Shown here in pieces: positions 38,816 to 50,552 of a stretch of DNA of 64,000 nt. The position numbers and the translations under genes are program-made. The notes under the pieces are model-generated. The model had not been told where the DNA came from, searched no databases, and worked only from the letters and a program-made list of their open reading frames with translations. Each line of letters opens with the position of its first letter. Position 1 is the stretch's first letter. Origin of the DNA: Archegozetes longisetosus (lineage: Eukaryota > Arthropoda > Arachnida > Sarcoptiformes > Trhypochthoniidae); assembly GCA_018873245.2 (NCBI GenBank), contig JAEMBT020000002.1:12088001-12152000 (forward strand). Reading direction: 5' to 3'.

Positions 38816-40755
38816 TTAAGCGCTATTTTCATTAATTAGTGATTGCGTTTGTTCACTATATAATGCGTCGCGCACTCTAACCATAGGTCTTCTTAGAACA
38901 GAATGACGGACTAGTCTCATAAGCAGTGACGCGATTGGATCCCAATTTTCATAGTGTGATAGTAGGGTTATCCCGAAAAATGACAGATAGAGAGGGACTG
39001 TTCCCAAAAAAAACAGACGTGGATAGGATATTCCCTTTAAGAAGACGTCAAACATTATGGTTAAGGGAATCGTTAATGATACTGATAGCGATGCCAATAG
39101 AGATGATGTCAAAAAACAACCCCTAAGTCATTGATAAAATCAAAAGTTAACTTATAAGTCAACAAATAATAAGGAAGGCTTAGTTTTTCTACACTTAATC
39201 GGGTTTTAGATTGATTAAGAGCAACTAAGTTTAGTTTAAGTAACAGTTCAGAGACATTCGTAAGATCTAAGTGCTTCAAAATCTCTCATTAAACTGATTA
39301 TCTCTTTGGATCTTTTCAAGTTATCTGTATATAAAGTTACCTTAAAATTGAGAAACCAGGTTTTGAATGGATTAACTAATACACAATGTAAGTGAAACCC
39401 TATTGAATAATGAGACTCACCAAAGCCACAGAAGCTCAGATAAAACTGTGCCAATCAGTCCATTGACTAGAATTATGCACCACTGCTCTATATTTGGCCA
39501 CTGGAAAACTTCCAGCCGACTATAATGTAGAATAAAAAATACGGGCCATAACAACAGTAAACTAAATAAGCCAACAAATCCTATAGAAACATGAGAAATA
39601 AATCAATCAATTCATTTAGACATCAAAAAGAATTAAAGTCATACCAAAAAACACAGGAATGTCAATTGAATCCTCATCGTTGACTTTATGTCTTAACATA
39701 ACAATATAAGCCGCATAAAAGAAGGCTCCACTAAGTGCCCAAAGCCCTCCAATTGGTACATAACTTATTGACTCGAGACGAGACTCGGAGGTGCTAATGA
39801 TGGCAACACTTCCGATACTTATTATAACTGCTATTAATTTAGTTAATGAGAAGCGATCGGTCGAAGAGTTGGAGGGAAAAATGGGAGATAATATGATAAT
39901 GAAAAGCGATGAAGTACTCGACAAGACGTTGACCAGGCCTGCTTCGGAGTATTTAAGACCAATCTGATAGCTCAAATTGCCCGCAAACCAAAACGAACAG
40001 AAAATTAATGATAATTTAGCCGTTTCTGTGATCGTCAACTTGTTGGCATTTGTTCGGCTAGTATTATAAGCAGATTCTTGTGCCCTAAGAGTCGCCTGAT
40101 ATGAGAGTCTAGCCAGAAGTGCTTCTTCTGCTTGCGACTCGGACAGCTGCCTGACTTCTGTCAACTTTGAAAATCGAACCGATTTATGAATGTTTGTCGA
40201 CGAATTAGATCTTAATTTGTTATTAGCGCTATAATTACTTCTTTCTGAATCGGATTCAGTTCCGCTACTCTTTTCGCTATTAAGACAACTGCTGTCGTTA
40301 TTAAACTTAATCGGAACCCAAATCGGATCACTTAAGACAGCCTCAAAATCATTATTACTTTTATTAATACTTGTATTTCTTTCATCTATCAATAAGTCAT
40401 CGTTTGTATCATCACTATTCGTATCCAATGCTGAATACAACGATGTCGAAGAACTTGAAGTTGAAGTCGAGTTACAATTAGATGAGCTGCCATTGGATGA
40501 TAAATGAATTTCGGTTTTGTGAGTCTTTAACGAGTTGACTAAATGCTTGCATTGAGTTCTCGACGATTTGCATACAACAAAACCAATTAAATAAATAGTA
40601 AACATAGAAGTCTTGACATAAGTACTAAAAAATGGTTTGTCATATTTTTGGCCATTATATAAATATTCTGTTAGTTCACTGCTCGCCACCCAAATCAAGT
40701 CAACTATTAATAAGACAATCGATCCGACAGTTATTCGATATATTTTTACGTGCAT
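38816..40755 (-). CDS. SLC35F5: SLC35F5-like solute carrier (drug/metabolite transporter superfamily), three exons
   Basis: Multi-pass membrane protein of the SLC35F group; the transported substrate is not known. Exons on the minus strand: 40755-39645, 39580-39421, 39122-38816, with introns of 64 and 298 bp, all GT-AG and in phase. The product is 525 residues, close to human SLC35F5 (523). Family matches by eye are strong: [14 protein letters not shown] and NKPFFSTFAKTSMF-like [19 protein letters not shown] in the first segments, [20 protein letters not shown], then [34 protein letters not shown] and HYENWDP near the C-terminus. A Ser/Asn/Thr-rich cytosolic insert follows the second membrane segment and contains [14 protein letters not shown], which parallels RVRFSNIMEIRQL in the human protein. 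The start is the ATG at 40755 with G at -3; a GTG lies further upstream. It converges on the RhoGEF gene. AATAAA-type signals follow the stop (for example the complement of 38712-38717). Confidence 0.93.
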
Positions 40756-43500
40756 TACATTTAATACTTTCGATACTTTCAATATTTTCAACACTTTATT
40801 ACTTGTTAGTTGTTAATTGACTTGTTTGTGTGTAAACATTTGCCATCATTTTCTAATATTTACCATCGTTTCTTTCGTCATTTTTCTAATTTCAATCGTT
40901 TCCCTATCAGTCATATGTTTGATCAAATGGAAATACGAAGTCATGATAATTAAGTTGACATTTATGCTGTACACACAATACTACTAAGTGATTGGGTGTT
41001 CACCACTTCATATCTTTGTTACTGATGCAAGTTTTCGGTAATGCTTAACAAATAATAAATGTTCTCTAGCTTTTCACTAATGCGCAACTTCTCGCAGAGT
41101 CCTTTAAAAATCAATTTTCAAATTGCTTTTTCCTCACATAAAATACTTAATATTTTGACCATAATTACGACCATAATTATAGACAGTGACTGCCTGCACT
41201 TATGTATTAGCAAAAAATTTAAATTCACAGATAATACAAAAGAGCTGCTCAATAAAACATTGAGTTTTTATATTTTAGACAAACTTCAACCTATTCTGAT
41301 TCAGAACTTGTCAATACTTCGAAAGTATATTTCAAATAAACAGCAATAAGTTTAGAAGAACCTCTTTTTCCGGGTGCTCTGTGAGCGGAATCGAGTAGAA
41401 AATTAGCAAATTTTGAACGTCCGAACGGCTATCCCTTCGCTAGTGTTTTTACCGAAAATTTCTTATCGTTAGTTGATTATTGGATACAAGATGTCGTTAC
41501 GTTGATCATACTATACTTTCAATAGTTAAGCATTAATTAAACTCAATAACTTGTAAGTGCTATCTTTATGTAACATCTGTTGTAAATTAAACTTTTACGA
41601 ACAATATTTAGCAAAGTGTGAATAAAAGCTAATTTTTGTCTTTACTAAATTACTAGAAACGCAAATTATTTAAATTTAGCATCGCCTTTATTTTAGATCA
41701 GATACTTTATCGAAAATCGTGATCTTATATGATAAAAGACAAACTTAATAGACTCGACCGATTCCTTCAAAGTCTCAGATATTTAAGTTATTAATTAGAA
41801 AATTATCTTTTAAGGATAGATAATTTGTACAGATTAAGTTTGTCACTACAAACATAGATCTTAAGTATAAGTAAAACGTGACCGACTTCTAGTGCAATAA
41901 TATTTTCGTTGAGTTTTGTTTGTTTCGAACACTGAAAGTATAGATAAGTGTAAATTGAGGTTTTGTGGGTATTTTCGAGTGGCATCAAATTTTTTTCTTG
42001 ACTGCAGTCTTAAAACGAAACTAAATCATTTTGAAGTATGAGTTAATGGTTTTTTCCAGAATTAAAATTCAAAATTTTACGTTTAGACTAAGTTTTAAAC
42101 ATTTTTTCTCAAAATCTGAAAAAATAAATTATTCAAAGTTTGATAATAAAAGTCGATATGACTGAAGATAATAAGCCCATAAAATTATTTTAAACTCTTA
42201 TTAATGAGATTTTAAAAATTTTTAATTAATCTTAACTTTAAAGGTCATAATAAATAAGGTCGCACCTCTTTTTATGATTCAATTTTTGCTTTTGATCGGA
42301 TTAGGGGTATGTTAAGTTAAAAATAAATAAACACTATCGCCTTTTGAGAAGTTTTCTTCGCTTTTTACGAGCTTTCCTAAGATTTGTTAAACTTGTGGTG
42401 TAACATTTCATAATTTTATATTCGGGTAATATTTAGACAGCAATTTTTAAGCTTATCGGAAAAAAAATTTATGGCTTAGGATATCCTTCCATTGTATAAC
42501 GCTTCACTGTTTAGCATACATGACTTGAGATTTTTTCTTTTGAATATTAATTGTTTAGTAGATAAGAAGATCAGATATGTTGGTCATGTTTGCTATGATC
42601 TTGGTTATTAAAAAGCTTCCGGGAATGAAAGCCAAATCAAAATTTTCTATTATGAGCACAACTTTATGTATTATATTCTAGAAAAATGGTCTACTATTTT
42701 CAAATTTGGCACTCACTTATAAAAATAGACAAAATAACAGGATATTACAATTAGAGTTGGTTTTAGTTGCTTTTAAGCCACTCTTATGCGTCATAATTGA
42801 AGACTCAAATGATATTTGAATTGAATTTTTTGTGTTAATTTACATGTATTTATTGATTGATAAGACAAAAGCTCAGTTCTTTTAGATGGACAGGTTTCTA
42901 AATTGCTTAAATGCTCTACCGATTAACTCATAAGAGCCTTTAAATATCTCTACAAAGGTATTATGATTTATATTTAGCTGTAACAGAGCCCAATGATCAA
43001 ATTTTATGACATCTTTAATTGCTATGTTCGTCTAAACTGAAGCAGTCTTCAGACTAGTGCTAATGCTGAGTGCTAATGTAGAACAATCTTAACTTTTCTT
43101 AGTTTTTGAAAGGTATGTAGTCGGGTATTGTTGGATCTTGTGCTAACATTTATCAATATCTAACCAAACTTACTATAGAAATAGGTTAAGTTAGAGCGGT
43201 GGTAGCCTAACATTGCAGCGCGTACTGCAACAACACCATGTGATATACAGCTTAAAAGCCCTTTTCTTATATCGATAGCTTAAGTTAACTGGAATAATTA
43301 TAAAATATAAAGCTTGCTACATCATTCAATAAAAATATATCGTTATATTTAAAGTGTAGTATATTTATATATGATGCATGTTCTAACAACGCAAATTCAG
43401 TATTAAATCACTCACTTCACAAAAATAAGTTCAAGGTTTAGGTCGAAGTTAAATTACATCTATTAGTCTTTTCAATAAATAGTTTATTTTAAAGAAAAAC
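40756..43500. other. Intergenic AT-rich DNA with one GC-richer patch
   Basis: Separates SLC35F5 from the small membrane protein gene. It holds a 96-codon open frame (41059-41349, +) of a length expected by chance, a GC-richer patch at about 41363-41462 that could be a transcription start or untranslated first exon, and a small perfect inverted repeat (TTGCAG...CTGCAA, 43213-43230). Nothing else recognised. Confidence 0.5.
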
Positions 43501-43827
43501 TCATATAACTATATGAGAGACCGTGTTATAAGTTGTATTATTATTACTAGAAACTTGACATTTATAGCAAAAGGCCCACTCGAATCCAAACCAAATCATT
43601 AAACAGAATAACGCAATCCATAGTAAAACAATAGCTAATGTTATTATTTTGTATTGTGTGGCTGCTTCTGATTTAATAATGTCTTCTTTAGATAGTTGTT
43701 CGCCAATTTCTTTGTTGACCGTATTCTCATTTAGCTTTCCGTTTGATAGCGAGGAAACTTCTTTCAATCTAGTTTGACTATCTGTCACTTTTTCTTGAAA
43801 ATCAATTGTTATTAAATCTTCTGACAT
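43501..43827 (-). CDS. Small single-pass membrane protein, function unknown (108 aa)
   Basis: Not recognised as a member of a known family. An ATG with G at -3 opens a frame of 108 codons. Residues 1-58 are hydrophilic and charged (Glu, Lys, Asp, Ser). Residues about 60-82 form one strong hydrophobic segment (IITLAIVLLWIALFCLMIWF). A short tail follows, with a CYKC motif and an NNNTTY sequon-like stretch, ending in IVI. This organised split into charged domain, membrane segment and short Cys-containing tail is more protein-like than other chance frames of this size. An AATAAA signal on the minus strand (complement of 43483-43488) lies about 13 bases after the stop. It could be a complete small gene or the last exon of a larger one. 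A frame this long is expected once or twice by chance in AT-rich DNA of this length, so confidence is moderate. Confidence 0.55.
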   Translation of the reverse strand: MSEDLITIDFQEKVTDSQTRLKEVSSLSNGKLNENTVNKEIGEQLSKEDIIKSEAATQYKIITLAIVLLWIALFCLMIWFGFEWAFCYKCQVSSNNNTTYNTVSHIVI

Positions 43828-46800
43828 TTCAATGATTACAGAAAATTACAGTTAAAAACTATCAAAAATTTGAGTTATTTAGAGGTAGTTAGCTTAAAAC
43901 AATCCCCTGATACTCAAAATTTTACGAAACAATTTCTACTTTATTGAAAAAGCAAGTCCTCTGACCATAGGTACATTTTTATCTTTTTTCAATGAAATTT
44001 ATAAGATAATTTGAAATAAAGTCCATATATAACAACGAAAATTGTTATTTTAATTTGTTGTACTCAATTCGAGTGTAAAGATAGGAAAATTCGCGAGCTT
44101 TAAATACTCGAAACAACAATGTGTTGATGTAAATCTCAATATAGTTACTTTTATGCTGTATCTAATACTTGTATGCTAGTAATCAATTAAATCTGGCACA
44201 AAAGCATTGATTTTTTGCACACAGAGATCAAGAATCAGGAATAAATACTCGAAATAGACACAAATTTGTGAACTGTAATCATTGATGAAAAGAGAGAAGT
44301 TCGTGTATGGGTTGATAATGATTATATTTTTTGGATTACACAAATTTTGTTTACTTTTCATATTATACTGTTTGAAATGTGTAAATATAAAGGTCAGCAC
44401 CAAGTTATACTGTATGCTATGTTATGCTGTATAACTGTTATTCTGTTCGGGCCTTCAATCCTGTTTCACAAAATAAATTCTTAAGACACATGAATAGCTC
44501 ATCAGTCAATCATAAATAATGATTATGAGATCAGAACCAAAATAGAAAAATTATTCTAAATCAAAGTTTCCAATTTTTTCCAATATTCATTTTGCTAAAG
44601 GATATTAAATTTTTCTTCTCTTATTTAGATACATAATCATTAAGGATAGTTCTAGATCTGATTGATTTGAGATACTCATGTTTAAGTTCTGAACCAAAGT
44701 TATCGACTGAACAACTTTTTCAAAAGTCAATCATTAGACATGATTTTGGAAGTAAGTCAGTTTGTAGTGCCCAGCTTTATCTCATTCTAATCACAACAAT
44801 GCGTGAATTAATCAATTAAACTTAGTATAGTGTTTGCGTTCAGACCAGAATGAAAACCAGTTCATTCATAGACTTAAAAAAATCAATCGAATTACTACAC
44901 TTTACTTTTGGACAACAGTTTCATTCAAGTGAAAAACTTGACTCTTAATCCAATTTAGGCTAAAGCTCTGGACAGCCCTAACCATTTGAAAATGATTTAA
45001 TGGTTTGATTTTTATTGTAAACCTTAGTATATTTTGATGAGAAAGTTCAGGTGTTTGTAGAAAAAGGAAGTTTGTCAAGCAATGAGACACTTGACTAACG
45101 AGTAAGCAGTTCTTGTATGAAGTGAACTGTTTGATTGATTCTCTTAAAATAGTTACCATATAAACAAACCAAAATAAATGTAACACAAACGGCTCTTTCC
45201 TGAGGTAATGCACTCAAAACAAACATGTCATTCAATCCATACTTCTATATTCAGATATAGATATTTATATTGAGTGAAACTTTTCGGTTCGTAGTTTTTA
45301 TAACATTTTTTATCTACCAGTTTGTGAAACATCGAAAACATATACAATACAGTAGAGCGCAGTTGACCTCAAATCTTACAAAATCAGCTAAAGAGTTACA
45401 GAGTTACGCTATAGAACTTTGAGCTTAGATACTATTTAAGGTTGAGACTAAAGTCTTACATACTGGAAAACAAGAAACATTGAAAGCAACAAATTGCTTT
45501 TTTTAACTTGCACAAAAGTTTGCGAAAGACTTTTTATAATTAAAAAGTTTACAGCTAATACCCAATAGGATTAACGACGCCATAAATGGATATCAATTTA
45601 ATTAGATGTTACTTCGGAAAGGATTTTGAGTAGTATTGGCTAAGTAATGAAAGCATCCTGGAATGTATTTATTCAAAACAAAATCTAAATGTTTGGGTTG
45701 ATTAGCATAAAAAATAGAATTTTTGAAGATTGCGTCATTGCACAGCATTTATTAGACTTAGTATCAGCTTCTATTAAATTACTAGGTATCACTTTAAAAC
45801 AAACTTGAAAACTCATTTGCTGATCAATTGAAACAAGTCATTTATCATTAAATTTGATATGAAAAATTTTAATTTAAAGTCAAGTCCTAAAGCGTATCAT
45901 GTTATGAGGTCTACTGCAAAGAATTGGTTATAACTGGACATGATATGGAAGCTGAAATTTTGTTGGGGTTGCATAATGTATGAAAAAGTTAAAGATAACA
46001 TGTGATTTTCTATGTGGGGGTTCTAACTGTTGCCGTGCATCAACAGTCAGAGTGAACTAATTTCAAACATTTACAGTAGTTTTGCTTTCAGGCATTTTGA
46101 TCATACACATTAAAATTGATATCAAATAAGAATCCTATCACATTAAATTTTGATCAAATTAAGGAACAAGGAAGAAACTAAGTATGATAGACATGGGTTT
46201 CTCATACCAGCTTTTCATTTGATAGATAGACATAAGTGATGCTACTCGAACAACACTAAATTCATCAAACCATATTATTTTAATTCAACCAATTAGTCAG
46301 TCATTCTTCCACGTTCAGAAAACAAATCCAAGACTTTAATTTTGAAGCAAAGGTTGTTTTATATGATGATGAAGTTGCAAATTTCGGTTGATTAGCTGAT
46401 TTGAGTTGATGGGCTTAATTAGAAAAATTGCTCCCAAATAAAACTTACTGCGCTTCGGCGTTTCATTCGTAATGAAATACGATTTTTATCTTAAAGATTC
46501 AATCCATACTCAATAGTATAATCAACGAAATGTGACATGAGTTGAACAAAAATGAACAGAAATTTCTTAATTTGGCATAGTTTTTAAAATGTCTTAATCT
46601 GGTTGAGTTTGTTGTAGACGTAGTCGTAAGGCGGAAAATGATAGCTATTTGGAAAATGGTTTACCAAATTTTGATTGTTGTCAAATTTTCAGGACATCTA
46701 AAAAATGGGAAAAACTAAAATTTTCATAATTTTTGCACGACATGTCGTTATTTGAGTAGTTAGATTCTAAAGAGCTTCTACTCAGGTATTCGGAAACAAC

Positions 46801-49241
46801 AGAACACACGGTTATGATGAGTGCAATATTATCTGTTACTCTACTTCTTATTTGAGTGATCATATTGAATAAATGAAATCTCAAGAATGACTTATTGCGT
46901 GACGCGTTCAAAATTGAATACTTTAAAAATGGTATGGGTTTAAAGCAAATTATTGCATTGAATGCTACTAAATTCACTAAAAACACCTACTTTGCGAAAT
47001 GTTTTGTGCTAAAGGGTCGCAAAAATGAGCCAATTTTTGCTCAGTTTGCATTTTAATCCTTCCTGAAGTACATAACTGTAAAGGCACGCAAATCACTTTG
47101 ACAGCAATTCGTGCCTCTTCTTAGTTTGTTATATAAAATTCAAGTTTTCGAGTTTCATTACAGAAGATTAGTTTAACTTTCCTGTACTGTATCTATAAGA
47201 ATGTAAAGCCTTACTTATGAATAAATCTGCATAAAACTAAAAAAGATCACTATTTTATTGATGAACCAATAACGTATTTTTTATGAAATCAGGTTTTCAA
47301 ATAAGAACCTATTCATTTTGGAACCGTTCCATAATCCAATGTCAACCAAAAGTGTGTTTCTTTTTTCCAAATCACTGTAACTCCGCTAAATAATCATTGA
47401 GAGAATTGAAATAAAAAACAAAACTATTTGATCGAATGCATTGAGAAAAGGGTCAGTTCGAAAGAAATAAACATAATTCATATAATAAAAAACTTGAAAA
47501 AAGAAATATTTCAGTAATAGCCAAATAGAAACCTAAATGATGTTTTGATAGACCAGAATTAGTTATGGTTTAGGCTGGGACTATATTTTGTTTGGTATAT
47601 ATTTATGATTTATTTGTTTTTCTATTTATAAGACACAATTTCTATCTGTCTGTGTGCATTTCAATTCTTCTTTTTTATGCCAACAGCTCGAACATTGTTT
47701 ATAACAATCTTAAAATTTCAAAGTATTGTTTTCCTGTAATCAATTATATACTTATATACCTGATTAGCCGATAGCCAACAAGATCAGATTAAGAACATGA
47801 CCTTTTATTAATGAACGAGGAATAATTGAAGCCTTTATGAAGGTTGCGCGATAATAAAATCTGCACCTAATGTCTGGGTCATCAACGATCTTGATGTCTA
47901 TTGAGGTGTAAATGACCGAAAAGCATATTATCTTTAAGACTGGACTAATTTAACTCATCTAAAAAGTCGGCAAATTTTAATTAATGCAATTTTATAGATT
48001 TGTAATTTGCTTATATATCTATCTGTCAACTTCTCTGCGATATCTATTCACTTAATTCATAATTTGTGTAATTGATCTGTAAAATTGTTATAAAAAGTTC
48101 AAATGTTTTCATGCACGAGCTGACAATTTGTCACCGTTTGGAGTGATTTCAAGTAGACTTAATGAGTTGTCATATTTGAAAAAGTCTCATCATCTGACTG
48201 TAAGGGATCTAGAAATGAATTCTTGGAAATTAGATGAAACTGCAGATTGTACTAACAAGCTTATTGTCTACTTTTAAATTCTGATGAATCGCTTTGATGT
48301 AACAAAAATATTAACTCTTAAGCATCTCATGAATTGTTTGAGAAATTAGGTCATATTGATAAGAAATGTTCGTTAACTTACAGCCAACATTCAGTTTTTA
48401 GAAGAATTTTGAGAAATTGTTCCTTTAGGAAAATGTTTTATAGTTAGTCAAATTTTGGCTTTAATTAACAATCAATAGGAGCACTTATTTGAAGCTTATT
48501 CGCATATAAAATAAAAACTTTGATAAGTCAACTTTTTCATCACCAATAATTAGAATCTGTAAGTGCAATCAATTTCACATCTTAAGACTGTAGACCAGTT
48601 GAAGGGATCAAGTGGATTCATTCCCATAGATTCTAATGCTAATTATCATAAGTTCACGAACCACTAGTCAAATGAAAAAAAATGAATTACAAAACGTCCG
48701 CTCTATAGTAATGAAATGAAACATGAAAAGCTGGCTACTTTTCTAAAGCAATAGTTGATATGCAGTTTCCGAGTGCAGAGATTGACTCACAGTCTTAGCT
48801 TTTAATTTGAGATTGAATTTTAATAAACACTTAGAATTAATTTAGAAGTGTTAATCATATACTTTATCCTTTATTTCCCCGAAGGAAAGCCTTCGGAAAA
48901 AATTTATGCAAATAAATTAGCATGAAATCAACAGTTAGTTGCATTTAGCTTTCTTGCCTTGTTCCCAACTTAACGATTGAACCTCAGAACGACTAGATTT
49001 CCATACAATAATTACACTTAATTATCATCAAATTTCTTGTCTCCAAATACTCGTATTTCGAACTTACAAGTATTAGATAAAATCTAAAATAATTTATTTG
49101 ACTGTTAAAGTGATCTTATGAGTGGATCAACTTTTTCGAATACAAGCTTCAGGTAGATAATAAACGAGTAAAGCATTTATATCGACAAAAACTTGAAAAA
49201 AATCACAATAACTTCGATCTGATGCAACGTTTACTATTATA
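43828..49241. other. Intergenic AT-rich DNA, no gene recognised
   Basis: About 5.4 kb between the small membrane protein and the BTB zinc-finger gene. Open frames at 44902-45213 (-) and 46681-46986 (-) are of chance length and lack family features. An AATAAA on the minus strand (complement of 49093-49098) is a likely poly(A) signal for the BTB gene. Nothing else seen. Confidence 0.5.
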
Positions 49242-50552
49242 TCAGATATGTTTAGACTTGAAATGTCGATCGAGTGCATGTTTCCAACTGTACTGTTTAG
49301 AGCAGATATTGCACACATATTTCTGTGAAGGATTTGTGTGCGTGTTTCTCAAATGCTCTTTCATGTTTTGAGGACTTACGTAAATCTTGTGGCAAACTGG
49401 ACATTTGTATTTTTTCTGAGATCGAACTGAAGTTCCTTTTCTCGGTATACCTGCCCTTGAAACTCTTAATTTTGTTGATCTTAACGATTGCGTAGCTGAC
49501 TCCCTAGTCATGTCCGTTTCAGTCGTAGTCCAAGTGTTGGCTGTCATTACTGCGAGCGCCATTTCATTGTTTGGTTCGGTTCCTTTCACATCTTTCTGTT
49601 CTTCATTCTCATGGTGATCGTCTTTACTTGGCCCTGAAATTTCTGTCCTATTAAAAAGAGCTGAAGAGTTAACACTAGAAACGAAAGGCGTAGTTCCAGT
49701 AGAAGACTGTTGATTGTCTTTATGGCCATCAATATTGACATCTTGTTTGACATCGATCATCATTGATTGTTGGAGCAAATTAAACGGGACAATATTATCC
49801 GCATCTGCGGTCATTAGGTTTTCAATTTTGTGATCGTTAGCGATTAATGATGTAATATTTTCAGATTTATAAATCTGTTTTTTATTTCCCTGTTCTATAT
49901 TTGGAAATATTTCTTTAATAAATTTAATATTTTTATGAATGTCAACTTCATTATGACAACTGCAATCATTACTGTCGTCTAATGACGAAATATGGCCATA
50001 ATTTGCACAGTTTTGCCCACTGTGAGCGCAACTATTAATACTCGATCTAATATTTTCCACTCGTTTCCGGGTTCGCTTTCGAGTCTTATTCTCCTTCATT
50101 TCACTCGATTCACACGCATTTCTTCTCATTCCATCCGAATCTTTTTCAACAATTGATTCATTGTAACCTTCAGTAGACTTCTTCTTATTGACCTCAGAGA
50201 GTCCCTTAATCTGAAGCGCAGCTCCATTTGTTAAGACTGATTCCAACTGTTGGCGAGGAATAGTTATTTCTCCGCGATATATGAATTCCACGATAGCTTT
50301 CAAATCAGCGAATGGCATATCCTTAATGATAACCACTGGATAATGAGCGCTATTATCAAACTGTAAGAAAATATCTTTGAAATATGGCGAACAAGCAGAT
50401 AATACAATTTTATGGGCCCGAATTGTCTGTCCTTCTGCGGTAAGAGTGACGTCAGTCATCGATTGATTGCTGTAGAGTTCCGCTAAGGCACCAGTCATGA
50501 ACCCCTGATGATTGTTTAACCGTAAATAAAACGCTTGAGGAGTTGTTGACAT
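49242..50552 (-). CDS. BTB/POZ domain transcription factor with two C-terminal C2H2 zinc fingers
   Basis: Predicted nuclear DNA-binding regulator of the arthropod BTB-ZF class (relatives include Lola, Tramtrack, Broad and Abrupt; which one is not clear). The 436-residue frame is intact and uninterrupted by introns. Residues about 5-121 are the BTB domain, with the hallmark SMTDVTLTAEGQTIRAHKIV, LSACSPYFKDIF and a FIYRGEI segment. A basic cluster KTRKRTRKRVE near residues 155-165 is a likely nuclear localisation signal. The centre (about 165-380) is Ser/Asn/Thr-rich and probably disordered. Two adjacent C2H2 fingers occupy 384-405 and 414-435, each C-x2-C-x12-H-x4-H, ending one residue before the stop. 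The opening FYLRLNNHQ differs from the usual insect FCLRWNNHQ. The ATG at 50552 has G at -3. No splice sites interrupt it, but an untranslated first exon cannot be excluded. Confidence 0.93.
   Translation of the reverse strand: MSTTPQAFYLRLNNHQGFMTGALAELYSNQSMTDVTLTAEGQTIRAHKIVLSACSPYFKDIFLQFDNSAHYPVVIIKDMPFADLKAIVEFIYRGEITIPRQQLESVLTNGAALQIKGLSEVNKKKSTEGYNESIVEKDSDGMRRNACESSEMKENKTRKRTRKRVENIRSSINSCAHSGQNCANYGHISSLDDSNDCSCHNEVDIHKNIKFIKEIFPNIEQGNKKQIYKSENITSLIANDHKIENLMTADADNIVPFNLLQQSMMIDVKQDVNIDGHKDNQQSSTGTTPFVSSVNSSALFNRTEISGPSKDDHHENEEQKDVKGTEPNNEMALAVMTANTWTTTETDMTRESATQSLRSTKLRVSRAGIPRKGTSVRSQKKYKCPVCHKIYVSPQNMKEHLRNTHTNPSQKYVCNICSKQYSWKHALDRHFKSKHI

Noticed and set aside
41059-41349. 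96-codon frame on +, divergent from SLC35F5
   Set aside because: Length expected by chance; isoleucine, asparagine and lysine dominate as in random AT-rich translation.
41363-41445. Possible tRNA gene (GGGTGCT...CTATCCC)
   Set aside because: No proper T-loop (TTCRA) and no foldable cloverleaf by eye.
44902-45213. 103-codon frame on -
   Set aside because: Chance length; composition unstructured; no start context or downstream signal that sets it apart.
46681-46986. 101-codon frame on -
   Set aside because: Chance length and no protein-like organisation.
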